Source: Heliopora coerulea
Lineage: Eukaryota; Cnidaria; Anthozoa; Scleralcyonacea; Helioporidae
Direction: 5' to 3'
DNA length: 64,000 nt
Assembly: GCA_030142905.1 (NCBI GenBank)
Contig: JASJOG010000098.1
Location: 745,001 to 809,000, forward strand
How positions within the stretch are numbered: position 1 is the first letter of the stretch; every line of letters begins with the position of its first letter. The translations under genes and the position numbers were made by a program. Of this stretch, positions 30,461-41,190 are shown piece by piece. The notes under the pieces were generated by a model. It did not search any database. It saw only the letters and a list, made by a program, of their open reading frames with translations, and had not been told where the DNA came from.

Positions 30461-31030
30461 ACGCCTGGACTCAAGAATCCAAAACCTGAAACTATTGAAG
30501 AGGTCGTCGAAGATTTTTCTACCGCAAAAAATATTGTTGATGAGGAAATCAATATTTTATTCAATGATAATATTAAACCTGAAAAAGTAAAACCAGGAAA
30601 AGCGGAACCGAAAGAAGACAAAGGTTTTGAAAAAAAGAAAGATGAGCTTTTGAAATTGGCTGAAAAAGGTGATTTAGATAAATCTGTTGCTTACATAAAG
30701 AAGGCTAGTCAAACGGTAATCAATAAGCTATACACTGAATATGAACGTAAACGAATGGAAAAGGCTAATGATTTCTTAACTGATCTATTAATAAGTAAAT
30801 TTCCTAACGCTTTGGGAGGTTTCGATGCTATTGAGTCTCCAGATGTGTTGTTCAAAGAATTACAAAAAGATGAATTGTTAAAAAGGGACGTTCACTCATT
30901 AGTGGAGAAATTTACACCATTTATTCCATTCCTTGGGTTTCTATCAGGTGGAATAACAACTGCAAAGCATGTCTACGATCATAAAAGTAAAAAACAAGAA
31001 GAACCAAAAGAAGAAGATGCTGAGAACTAA
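30461..31030 (+). pseudogene. Terminal conserved Polinton gene with lost start codon
   Basis: The frame is open from 30,461 to the TAA at 31,028-31,030 (189 codons) without interruption, but the expected start position after the promoter motif is ACG. Sequence: acidic start (NPKPETIEEVVEDFSTAKN), Lys/Glu-rich linker, then ANDFLTDLLISKFPNAL, GGFDAIESPDVLFKELQ and a hydrophobic segment FIPFLGFLSGGITTAKHVY, ending KKQEEPKEEDAEN. I recall this protein at the same place in cnidarian Polintons; its function is unknown. An internal ATG at 30,650 region could give a shorter product. It abuts the right terminal repeat. Confidence 0.55.
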
Positions 31031-31043
31031 TTTAAGTATACTG

Positions 31044-31296
31044 TTCATAAGAAGGAACAAAGGGGTAGTACGAAACGAATTTCAACTACCACTCCCGTTT
31101 TTCACACTTCTATTTTTTTTATTCACAATAAGGTTCCACTTCATGGTTCTCCATAAATATCATTTTTTAATAGGTAGCTGAAAATTCGCACACGACTACG
31201 GTTTCCCCAGTTGTCAAAAATTTCCCAGGTCCACCAAAACCCCGCTAACTCGACTCCAAAAAGTGCGGTAACTATCGGTCGGTTCCCATCGGTAGT
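31044..31296 (-). repeat. Polinton right terminal inverted repeat
   Basis: Reverse complement of 11,009-11,261, ending CCCATCGGTAGT at 31,296, with a scatter of substitutions relative to the left copy. Confidence 0.93.
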
Positions 31297-31302
31297 TCAT
31301 AT
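31297..31302. repeat. Target site duplication, right copy (TCATAT)
   Basis: Exact match to 11,003-11,008, so both ends of the element are original. Confidence 0.92.
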
Positions 31303-31600
31303 GAAGCAGTTGACACACCATTCCAAGTTCTGATCAATCAATCACTTACTAAATTTCATCAACTTTTCCCCCTTTTTCCCCTTAGCTTGCAAATATGGGA
31401 AAAGGAAACGGTAAAATTTTTCGGGGAGACGAAAACATGGTGATTGGGAGGATGCCAGCCAGGATATACTGTTAAACGATGCCTCATTTTTCTCCAAAAT
31501 GTCTCGATGCCACATATACATGTGGTTGTAAAGAAAGGAGTGAGCATTAAAACGTCATTTCAGATTCAAAATTAAACATTTTACAAGGAGCATTCGGCTC
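31303..31600. other. Host flank of the Polinton, no gene seen
   Basis: AT-rich unique sequence; continuous with the left flank (before 11,003) in the ancestral site. No motif recognised. Confidence 0.45.
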
Positions 31601-31601
31601 C

Positions 31602-31602
<1 letters not shown>

Positions 31603-31683
<81 letters not shown>

Positions 31684-31694
31684 CATATATATAT

Positions 31695-31757
<63 letters not shown>

Positions 31758-32010
31758 CATATATATATACATATATATATATACATATATATATATACAT
31801 ATATATATATACATATATATATATATACATATATATATATACATATATATATATACATATATATATATACATATATATATATACATATATATATATACAT
31901 ATATATATATATACATATATATATATACATATATATATATACATATATACATATATATACACATATATATGTATATATATACAGTATATATATATATATA
32001 TATATATATA
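31603..32010. repeat. Long TA / TATACA microsatellite
   Basis: About 400 bp of (TA)n interspersed with TACATA units. It continues for about 14 bp after the Tc1-like element at 33,422, so one microsatellite was split by the transposon. Long Tyr/Ile-rich frames over it are artefacts. Confidence 0.95.
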
Positions 32011-33421
32011 CAGTAGGTGCCAAAAGTGTGAGTCCAGTCTCAATTTTTGCCAAAAATTCGAGAAAAGTATGAGTCCAGTTAGAATTGAGCGTGTATTTTT
32101 AATTTTGAACAATATTATCACTCTGTGTCACAACAATGTTTAATTTTACTTATAAATGAGATAATTTACAGTAGTTTTTACGTGATTTCAGTATTTAGTG
32201 TGTCCTCCCTTAGCTTTTAAATTGCTTGCACTCTTTTTGGCATGGATTTGACAAGTTTTTGAAGTGTTGATTGTTCGATGTTATTCCAACATTGAGAAAG
32301 TACATCCCATAGCCTGTCCTGGCTTGTGATTGCATGTCTCACTTTCTCTCTTTTTAAAAGATCCCATAAGTGTTCAATTGGATTAACGTCGGGAGACTGA
32401 GGTGGAAATGCCATTACCTTTAATTCACCTTGGTTTTCTTTATTCTTTAAGTAATTTGTGCACAAATTAGAACTGTGTTTAGGATCATTATCTTGTAGTA
32501 AGGTAAATCCTCTCCCACATAACTTCTTGCCAGATGGTATAGCATGCCATTGGAGAATTGAATGGTATTGCTCTTTTTTAAGAATGCCTTTTATCCGGTA
32601 AAGATCCCCGACACCATTAAAACTGAAACAACCCCAGACTTGGATGTTTCCACCACCATGTTTCACTGTGGGTTTGATACACTGATTTAGCAATCTTTCA
32701 CCAGGTCTTCGTCGCACATAAATGCGGCGATTATTTCCATAAATTTCAAATTTAGACTCATCGCTGAAAAGTACCTTTTTCCAGTCTTCTACACTATAGT
32801 TTTTGTATTTTTTTGCCCATAACAATCTCTTGCGCTTATTTTTAGGACGCAGCAACGGTTTAGAAACTGCAACTCTTCCTTTCAGACAACTTCCAGCCAA
32901 TCTCCTTCTTACTGTCGTTTTGCTGATTGTTTTCTCTCGGGTTGCGTTAATAGAGGATTGAATATTACCAGCAGTTGCTGTTCTATTACGCAAAGAAGTT
33001 ATTTTTATGAACCGATCCTCTTGTGACGTAGTACACCTTGGTCTCCCAGACCTTGGTAGGTTGGAATAGGATTTAGTTTTTCTGAACCTTTCCACGGTTC
33101 GCTGCACAGCACCTTTCGACACTCCTATCTTTGCAGCAATTTGTCGCTGTGAGAAACCTTCGTTACTTAGAGCAACAATTTGTCCTCTAACGCCTTCACT
33201 TAACTCTTTAGCCATCCTTGACGCACATGCGTGTAGAGAATTAGATAAATTTATTTTGAAGTTACATATGGCAAAATAATTAAAGGACAAAAGGTGGGAG
33301 ACAATTGCAGATCTCAATGCGCATGCTCAAGTAGCTAATGCAAGTTTATTTTTCAGAAGATATAATTTTCTCCAATTTTTGGCAAATATTGAGACTGGAC
33401 TCATACTTTTGGCACCTACTG
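32011..33421 (-). mobile_element. Tc1-like DNA transposon, apparently intact (1,411 bp)
   Basis: Terminal inverted repeats start CAGTAGGTGCCAAAAG on the left and match the complement of the right end over about 50 bp with few mismatches. The TA target is present on both sides. Near the left end GAGTCCAGT recurs about 45 bp further in, giving an inner direct repeat; I see no equal copy on the right. It encodes one uninterrupted transposase. High TIR identity and an open ORF point to recent insertion. Confidence 0.93.
32217..33215 (-). CDS. Tc1-like transposase, DD38E spacing
   Basis: 332 residues from the ATG at 33,215 (MAKELSEGVRGQIV). The open frame extends upstream, but this start fits the family. 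N-terminal helix-turn-helix pair (FSQRQIAAKIGVSKGAVQR, then SGRPRCTTSQEDRF); catalytic D in LFSDESKFEIYG, D in LLQDNDPKHSSN and E in SPDVNPIEHLWDLLKRE. I count 38 residues between the second Asp (first D of DND) and the Glu, against 34 in typical Tc1. That matches the DD38E group described as Intruder. No stop or frameshift. It cuts and reinserts the element at TA sites. Confidence 0.93.
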   Translation of the reverse strand: MAKELSEGVRGQIVALSNEGFSQRQIAAKIGVSKGAVQRTVERFRKTKSYSNLPRSGRPRCTTSQEDRFIKITSLRNRTATAGNIQSSINATREKTISKTTVRRRLAGSCLKGRVAVSKPLLRPKNKRKRLLWAKKYKNYSVEDWKKVLFSDESKFEIYGNNRRIYVRRRPGERLLNQCIKPTVKHGGGNIQVWGCFSFNGVGDLYRIKGILKKEQYHSILQWHAIPSGKKLCGRGFTLLQDNDPKHSSNLCTNYLKNKENQGELKVMAFPPQSPDVNPIEHLWDLLKREKVRHAITSQDRLWDVLSQCWNNIEQSTLQKLVKSMPKRVQAI

Positions 33422-33428
33422 TATATAT

Positions 33429-34183
33429 ATATATATGTATGATGAAAAGTTTGTTCTCAAGCTTTTATCTCAGAAAACTTCTGAGCTCCCCAACGGGAAT
33501 CGAACCCGTGTCTCCCGATTGCCGGTACGGTTGTTTTGCCACTACACTATAGGGTCTCAGACGGCAAGTATGATGTTAATTCGGGACCTGGTTCGAAATA
33601 TTGATATGCCTCTTTCGTACTTGAAAGCCGAACATACCTGTAAATGTGATATTGTATGTAAGTAAATTTCATCTTACTAAGTGTAGATGTTTGTAAGCTT
33701 GGATATATGTATGATGAAAAGTTTGTTCTCAAGCTTTTATCTCAGAAAACTTCTGAGCTCCCCAACGGGAATCGAACCCGTGTCTCCCGATTGCCGGTAC
33801 GGTTGTTTTGCCACTACACTATAGGGTCTCAGACGGCAAGTATGATGTTAATTCGGGACCTGGTTCGAAATATTGATATGCCTCTTTCGTACTTGAAAGC
33901 CGAACATACCTGTAAATGTGATATTGTATGTAAGTAAATTTCATCTTACTAAGTGTAGATGTTTGTAAGCTTGGATATATGTATGATGAAAAGTTTGTTC
34001 TCAAGCTTTTATCTCAGAAAACTTCTGAGCTCCCCAACGGGAATCGAACCCGTGTCTCCCGATTGCCGGTACGGTTGTTTTTGCCACTACACTATAGGGT
34101 CTCAGACGGCAAGTATGATGTTAATTCGGGACCTGGTTCGAAATATTGATATGCCTCTTTCGTACTTGAAAGCCGAACATACT
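33429..34183. repeat. 272-bp tandem repeat, about 2.8 copies, with tRNA-like core
   Basis: Units start at about 33,435, 33,707 and 33,979. The first two are essentially identical; the third has one extra T and ends early near 34,183. Each contains a minus-strand tRNA-like segment (33,483-33,559, 33,755-33,831, 34,027-34,104) with a perfect T-arm (ACGGG-TTCGATT-CCCGT) and a TAGTGTAGTGG A-box. The acceptor stem has mismatches, so these look like tRNA-derived (SINE-type) sequences and not working tRNAs. Confidence 0.85.
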
Positions 34184-34189
34184 AAAAAA

Positions 34190-36650
34190 ATTAAAAGAGA
34201 CTTTGCAAAACATTATCTTGTAAACTCAAGATTTTAATTTAAATAGCAAGACCAAAGATGAATAAAAGTGATATTTCGAGTTTATTTTAAACTACTCAAA
34301 CCTAAATTAACCTATACTTTGTTTAGATTTTTGCTTTCTGAAACTGTCGGTTGGTAAAGGCCTTTAACGAAACAATGTACCATCATTTTTTGGGCGGGTT
34401 TAGAGACCATTTAGTCGCAAACTCGTGCCCTGCGATATGCTTTCTCCCAATAAAGAAGTTTTCGTTTTTTGGTAGATATTTACCGAGCCGCAAAATACCT
34501 CGCATAATGACGGCTGACGGCTTGTTGGCTTGTCGCCCACTCATCGTTTGTAAATAAAACATTTTCAAACACAACATGAGTGTATTTATCGCTAAGAAGT
34601 AAAGAAAATACATATCTTTGGATTCCTAATTCCCAAATTTCGTTTTTTGATATTGTCTGGCATGGCGACTTTGTTTATTAAAAAAAAGTTCTTATTCCGT
34701 ACTATGGGCCTGGTTTTCACTAGAGACATAAACATAGGTATAACGACATACAGAAGCACAGTTAGCACTTCATGGTCAAGTAAATTCTTTGTATTTCACC
34801 AAAACAAAGGAATTAACCAACCACGAAGTACTTACTTCGCTTGCGTATGTGGTTATGCTTATGTCACTAGTGTAAACCAGGCTTTAAACAAAATTAGATG
34901 CCATCTTGTTTTGCTCGGAGGTGAACAGTGCGGGATATGGACAACCATCATAAAGAATTTAGTTGTCCAAAGCCCAAAAGTGCTTGTCCAAAAAAGGAAT
35001 GGCCACAAAATCACGAAGTTTATAGGAATATTTACACTTATTTTGTCATGTAAGAAGCTTGCTGTTATGATTATCAGATAAACTTCAATTCTAATTCGAT
35101 TTGAAGTCAATTTTCATCGATCTCTGTAGTAGTTTAGTGACTAAAAATCTGCTTGTCCAAAGGACAGGTCATGTCAAAGATTTGGTTGTCCTTATTAACC
35201 AAGAAACAAGACGGTATAATACCACATAAGGTCACCACGGAAAGTGGAAATTTCCCCAAAACTAAAATAGTACGAGAATTTGAGTTTGTGGCGGTCACCA
35301 CATAAAGTGGGCATCTCTCCAGAACCACAGCGTGGAAAGCTGATAGGACGCTTTTTCACCAGAAAAAGTAAACCGTACGAGTTTTATTGATGCCACTTAT
35401 TGTGTGAAAATCTCATTACTTGTATGAAAAGGATTCATTAAGGAATCCAATAAAATCTAGTTCTGTAAAAGCACCTGCTTGCTTGATGTATTATCAAAAA
35501 ACAGTCTTGTGGCCAACACAGAGGGCTAAAGGAGGCGGAAACATCTTGAACTAAATTTGATCTTCTTTGTGCCCGAGTTCAACATTCCTTTCCACATTGT
35601 TATATCTTGGCGAGTAGTTAATCACCTTCACTTTTCTACTCGTACAAGTACCATAGGAGGTTCTCGCATTTTCGGAGCCAAATTGATGAGCAGTTCGAGT
35701 GCTCATAAATAGGCTTTACCGTAACATTCAAGACAACAAAATCCGGTCACCAAGCAAAACACCAACATGAAGACAAAGTAAATGACCACTTATAACAGAA
35801 TTTAAAGAAATGGAGGGTCCACTTCCAAATGGTAATTCGGAAATAAAGTTCACCAAAGCAGCAACGATTGCCAGAAATTCATGTACGGCGCGTGAAGTCT
35901 GCATTAACGTCCTTGCAGTCAACCATTGAAAGGACGCCTCATTTACTTACCAAGGCAGTTAGTTAGGTCCGGTTTATGTAAGAAGCCTGAATGGCTCATC
36001 TAGAGAATAAGTTCTGACATGAGGTGGTATAATTGTCGGGGTGTCCTGGGGGGAGTCAATGTAACTATCGGAATGGCCCGGGGGTCGATCTTCCCAAAAA
36101 GTCCAGGGCAACCCGAAGTGCCACGCCACCTGGTAGAGTAATGCCATGTTTAAGCACGATCAAATTCTGTGTACATTTCCACAGTTGCGAGCGCAGAATC
36201 TGTACAACGTAACTCTACCACTGTATAAAGTACAGTAAAGATGAAACCTCAAAACTAACCACTGTCTTGAGCAACAAAGAGTTCAAAAACAAACTGCTCC
36301 TAGCCGTGTAAGCCTAACTTCAAACCATGCAAGCCTGCCCATAATTAAGAGCCGTAATGAAACTGATGTGTATAGTATTTTGCTCGTCCGGTTAAACAAG
36401 TTTTTATGCAATTTTAATGATATGAAGAGCAAAGTTACCCATCTTGGACATTCACACAGCGAAACTTTCTTTCCTCTGCTAAACCTGGTCCACGCAACTT
36501 TTGAACGATGCACACGATAAAATATGTCCGAACAAAGGGATACTCAGGAGATACACGCGGAACCCCACGCGCATCTTTGCCTTGAAAATATCTGTCTGTG
36601 AATTTAACGCCGACGTGAAAGCTGACCTTCAGAATTGTAGAAAATTATTT
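34190..36650. other. Presumed SPAG7-like intron/intergenic sequence
   Basis: No supported gene. The next SPAG7-like exon would be expected on the minus strand to the left of 36,655, but I could not find it here. Confidence 0.4.
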
Positions 36651-36654
36651 TTAC

Positions 36655-39600
36655 CTTCTTAAAGAGAATAATGTGTCGGTCGTAACCTTCTTCTCCGAAG
36701 GAATAAGAGGTAATAGCGGCAATTTCGGCAACATCATGGCTACAAAGAGATTAGTAATATAGACAATGAGCAACTCTTTACTTCTAAATTGTAATACTTG
36801 TGAATATGCACACGACATGTGTGAAGAGACAAATGAAATGACTGTACTCGAATCTTGGAGGCAACTCTCGTTTTTGTTTGAAGCCGTGGTATTAGTACCC
36901 GTTAGTTACTCAACAATAAAGGAAGTAACGCCAAGCCGAAACCGCTGAAAACTGTGCCTACAGCACACGCACACTCGCATGCATACTGCCTACCAACTTA
37001 TCATTATTTTCGCTACTATCATTATTATCATATCATCATTATCATATCATTATTATCATATCATTATTAACATATCATTATTATTATTATCATATTATTA
37101 TTATCATCACTATCGTATTAATTATAATTATCATTATCATTATGATTACCATCTTTACTATGATTATCATCATTATCGTCATTATCATTATCACTATCAC
37201 TTTAATTATAATAATTGTTATCATAACTCTCACATAATGCTTCTTTGTATTTGGTCCATGGGAGGATATTTAAGTTGTTTCTTGGAAGTATCCTGGAGAA
37301 AGTCATTCACTTCTTTTTCAACCTGAAGGCAAAGGTAAACAAAATTAATGCTAGAGCACCTCTCATTCATGGGGGCTAAAGAGTTAGACACCTCAAATAT
37401 TGGCTCTTAGCCAGATACATTCCTTGGGGCTGCAACTGAGTGACTAAGTTCATGATTGTGGAGGTTATAAGATGAAAACAATTTTGAATGCCAGAGGAGA
37501 ATTGTGAACAGCAATGATTCCATCTTGGGATTTGAATTTGGTTTTGGGGATTTTAAAATAATTATTGTATAATTATATAAACAGAGAATCTAACATTATA
37601 TATGGCATAAGGCCTGATAAAGCTGTTGGTTTTTTAAGAAGTTATTTGTATTTATGTGCTTAAGTAAAGGGCAAGGGTACACTTTCAGATTTTACTCTCA
37701 CTGGCTAATGCTAGACAATTTTGTTCATTTTACCAGACAATTTTACTCAGGGATTAGCCTTCGGAATTAAAAGGTTAAACACTATCTCCTAAATTGGTCC
37801 CAGCCAGTAAATACTGTACATATATCAGTACTGAATTGTCTTTTTTGACTATTTTGGCTACAGTTTTCAAAATGAGAATGATATTAAAACCACTTTCAAA
37901 AGAGATACATAACCCATCCTTCTTCTCTTGAGTAATGAGAAAATGTGGGCAGTGTGATATTTTTAACTTGGCATTACTGGTAGTGGACCTGGTCTGAACT
38001 TTCAAACATCAAAAAAACATTTTAACATTTTAAAGGCTCAAAAACCTTAAATATTATTGGTCAAAAACTCTGAATCAGTTACCAAGCTCAGTCTGTACTT
38101 TATGTCATATTAACTGCTGAGATCATGACTTGCTCAATCCATGACCTGACGTGGTCTGACTACTGTACCTGATAGGTGATCATTGAGCATTAATTTCCTA
38201 CAGTACATTCCATAATTTAACAGAATTGCAAATGACCAACAGTCATGACTCATAGTGAAAGAAAATGGTTTTATTCTTGCCACATTGGCAAATATATTAA
38301 GAAGCCAAAATACAAGATATTATAATTTATAGTCAGGCCCTCAGCCAGGCCAGTATTCAGCTGTCACATGAACAGCCACATTTGAAAAATAAATTCCTGG
38401 ATGGTCACTTTTCAAGTACAGTAATTGGCTATGAAACATTTTGTTTATATGGTTACTCATATGAGAAGTAGCCATCCAAAAACCTGACTAAGAGGCTAGT
38501 GATCATAGCTCTAAAGTAGACTGAAAAATGTTTCTATAATCATATACACTAGTAAGCAATCCAGCCCACTTTACTAAGATGCCAGCTGGTATCAACTGGA
38601 ATCCCACTTCACTCAGCTGACTTTTTCCATATGATCATGCTGAACCAGGCTAGCCTGGCTATGACTTCACTCTGCATGTGCTGTACTGTACTGTAAATGA
38701 GGAAGGCACACTTCACCCTGGTTAACCAATATTATTTTCTTGTATGATCACACAGAAAATGTCAGCCCAGTTAGGTGGGCTGGCTTGTTCCATATGATGA
38801 ATCCCCCTTAATTAAAGCTTTAAAAAATGAACCATCCTTAGGATGGCTGGATGCCAGTCTGATCAAAGGCTTATAAGGTAGTTCAAAGGTCTAAGGTAGT
38901 GCATTACACCATTCCAGTCCAAGACATATCCCATTGGTATTTAAATTTAAAATAATCTCACTCTGGTCTGAATAAAATTAATTCAGTTCAAATGGGTTAC
39001 TGGCATTCAAAATAGTCATAAATTCTTTCCAGTCTGAGATGCCTCCACTTGACATGTAAAATTGTCTGTTGGTGTCAGTGTTTGACATTGTCAGAGAATG
39101 CCTATGTGCAAGACCATCCACTTGATGCAACTGATAAGCTAGATCAGTGAAAATACTGTCCCTATTCTATATCTAAACTGTTCACTGATGACTCTGAAAT
39201 AGAGCAAAAATATTACCATATTCAACTTTTCTGTTTCTTGTTTTAACTTAAATATCAAGTCTCAAGATAACATTTTTTGGTCTGTGTTTTATCCTATACA
39301 ATTACATCATATAGTTAAACTGATCCTGACCAGTAGCCTGTCCAACTTGAACTTGGCAAACCAATTACCAGATAAAGTTTAATAAGTTCAGACAGACTAA
39401 TAAATAAATTCATTACAGTTTCCAAGATTGCACAATTCACAAAACAAAATTTTGGTGTACCAACAAAAATTTCAGTTCATACATACACGTATAAACCAAC
39501 TTTTCAAAGCACATTTCAAGCTATCATTTCAGCAAAATAAGTTTCATTACAAGGTAGAGTTTCACAAAATACAAAACCAAGTATTTTTAAGTATATTACA

Positions 39601-41011
39601 CACTGGTATCTTCAACATTTACCATAAAAATTCCTCCTACAGTGCAAGCACAATATTGTAATTTCATATCGATCAAACTTGCACTCCCAATGCAAAACGA
39701 AATATAATTAAATGCACAAAAAGGAGATGTTGTTGAGACATGACAAATAGTTTTGATATGCAACAAAAAGCTGTACACACACATGCCTCTGGCATATGTG
39801 TGAATGTAGCTGGATAACATCATGACCAACTTACTTTTGCATTTGTCATTACATATGAAATATTTTGTTTTTAAATAAATCAGCTAATGGTCAAAGATGT
39901 ATTGTCCATTTAACCCATCAAGGAGCAAGGGCACACTTTAACATCTTACACTGGATAACACCAGACAATTTTGCTGGTGGAAGGGATGAGCCCTGCCCCT
40001 GTACTCCCTGCATAAAGCATGTCCACTGAAAGCCTCCAGGGATTTGAATAACACAGGGTATGGTAGCTATGTTGGTGTGCCAAACAAAAGAAGATAATAA
40101 AAATACTATTGTCAAGGAACACCAACATGGCAGCTATGACATCAATTGCATGCACTTTATTGCATGTTTTGTTGATGAGAGACAACTAGATTGATAAATG
40201 ATGACTCAATAAGTCAAGAATCACCATTTGAAATTCATCTTGCAAACTAAGATATCAATCCCATTCTTCCACAAGATCTTTAAAAATGCTTTGTTGTGTT
40301 TTGGGTACAACTTTGTCATGTATTGAAATCTATTTTGGTGAATTAATATTCTTGAATCCCCTGGAAAATTAATTTAAGTTCTGAAATTTTTGTTTGAACA
40401 CAAAAATTTTGTTTTATGAATTGAACATATGGACCACTGTTGGTGGTTGTTGGCTGAAAATATATGATTAAAACAATCACTATGTCAAGAATTAACAAGG
40501 TCAAAGTCTGGATTACAAGCTGAAGGGCTAATTATGCTAAAGCTGATAACCAGAACATGATAAAAACATCCCATCCAAACAATGCTTCTTATCACCCGTG
40601 CACCTTCATGGGTGCAGATTCATTATAAAAACGTTCAAAACTTTGCCATAGCTATTAGGCCAACCTCAGCAGCCATATCAAAACAAAACTACCTTTCGCC
40701 GAAATTTATCCCTCTTAAGTTTCTCTTCTTGTTGAATTTTTTCCATTTTCTCCTTCTGCTCTAAAATTATGGGAAAAAAACAGAAGTTATTTTTCCAATG
40801 CAGAGAAACTCACCAGGCATTTTAACAGGAGTAATCTCAAACGAATTAGATAACTTGACACAATTGTTCAATCGAGTCAATGTCAATAATTTTCGATTCA
40901 ATATGAAATGGAAAATTCGAGTTTACCTTTCAGATCTTTGCGTACTGCTTTGTCAGTGCTTGAGGATGGAGGGGCATCCATGTTATTTAATATGGATCCA
41001 AGTAAATCCAT
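36655..41011 (-). CDS. SPAG7: SPAG7-like gene, first four coding exons
   Basis: Exon 1: 40,927-41,011 (MDLLGSILNNMDAPPSS). Exon 2: 40,694-40,760. Exon 3: 37,234-37,322 (VEKEVNDFLQDTSKK). Exon 4: 36,655-36,739 (HDVAEIAAITSYSFGEEGY). All junctions have GT-AG ends (donors such as GTAAAC and GTGAGA), and the phases join provided exon 2 is one base longer. As read, exon 2 has a 5-A run that puts it out of frame with the conserved EQKEKMEK continuation, so it has a one-base deletion or an assembly error. The order matches animal SPAG7 (MADLLGSIL..., EKEVSDFIQD, HDVVEVAGLTSFSFGE), a small conserved nuclear protein with an R3H-type region. Later exons were not found. An ATAC/ACCGGAAAT promoter-like stretch lies upstream near 41,130. 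Confidence 0.85.
36979..37230. repeat. TCATTATTA-type microsatellite in SPAG7-like intron 3
   Basis: About 240 bp of imperfect (ATT)n/(ATC)n repeats ending only a few bases from the donor site of exon 3 (37,233). The His/Tyr-rich frame over it is not a gene. Confidence 0.85.
37323..40693 (-). other. SPAG7-like intron 2
   Basis: 3.4-kb intron between exons 2 and 3. It holds two diverged copies of a segment with GGGCAAGGG(T/C)ACACTTT and CCAGACAATTTT (about 37,668-37,760 and 39,925-39,975), otherwise no recognisable gene. Confidence 0.6.
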
Positions 41012-41019
41012 TCTGTGGC

Positions 41020-41190
41020 AAATAAAATTATTAAAATTTTAAAGAATTGGAAAGGAAGCGATATTTTTTGGGAAAAAAATGGCTTTCTGGTGCAACCGCT
41101 GTTCACAATGACAAACGTAACATAACCGGAAATTTCATTTGTGGAAACGGAAGTAAAGATACGAGATTTTCAACAGGTAATGTTGGGGAT
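41020..41190. promoter_or_regulatory. Putative SPAG7-like promoter with ETS-type sites
   Basis: Upstream of exon 1, ACCGGAAAT and CGGAAGT (near 41,127-41,155) look like ETS-family sites, common in TATA-less housekeeping promoters. A plus-strand ATG with a GT donor-like CAACAGGTAATG further on could mark a divergent transcript; this is weak. Confidence 0.3.

Larger units (their letters stand above)
11009..31296. mobile_element. Complete Polinton/Maverick element (decayed copy), 20,288 bp
   Basis: Defined by 253-bp terminal inverted repeats beginning ACTACCGATGGG and an exact 6-bp target duplication. It carries the diagnostic set: family B DNA polymerase, retroviral-type integrase with chromodomain, double jelly-roll major capsid protein, penton-like minor capsid protein and FtsK/HerA-type packaging ATPase, plus about fifteen accessory genes. 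Left-arm genes all read leftward and right-arm genes all read rightward from 23,846-23,867. About 2.1 kb is later insertion (an RTE fragment and a pogo-like MITE), so the original element was about 18.2 kb, in the usual size range. Many genes carry stops or frameshifts, so this copy is unlikely to move or form particles by itself. No adenain-like protease gene was found. Confidence 0.95.

Noticed and set aside
11009..31296. Alternative genetic code to explain the in-frame stops
   Set aside because: All three stop codons occur, in unrelated contexts, together with frameshifts, and intact genes in the element end normally.
31547..32121. Three long Tyr/Ile-rich ORFs
   Set aside because: They are translations of the TA/TACA microsatellite in different frames.
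33483..34104. Three functional tRNA genes
   Set aside because: Good A/B boxes and T-arm, but mismatched acceptor stems and tandem-repeat context.
34351..35081. Several 65-144 codon ORFs
   Set aside because: Checked for missing SPAG7-like exons and domains; none matched.
36979..37326. His/Tyr-rich 115-codon ORF
   Set aside because: Microsatellite running into SPAG7-like exon 3 on the other strand.
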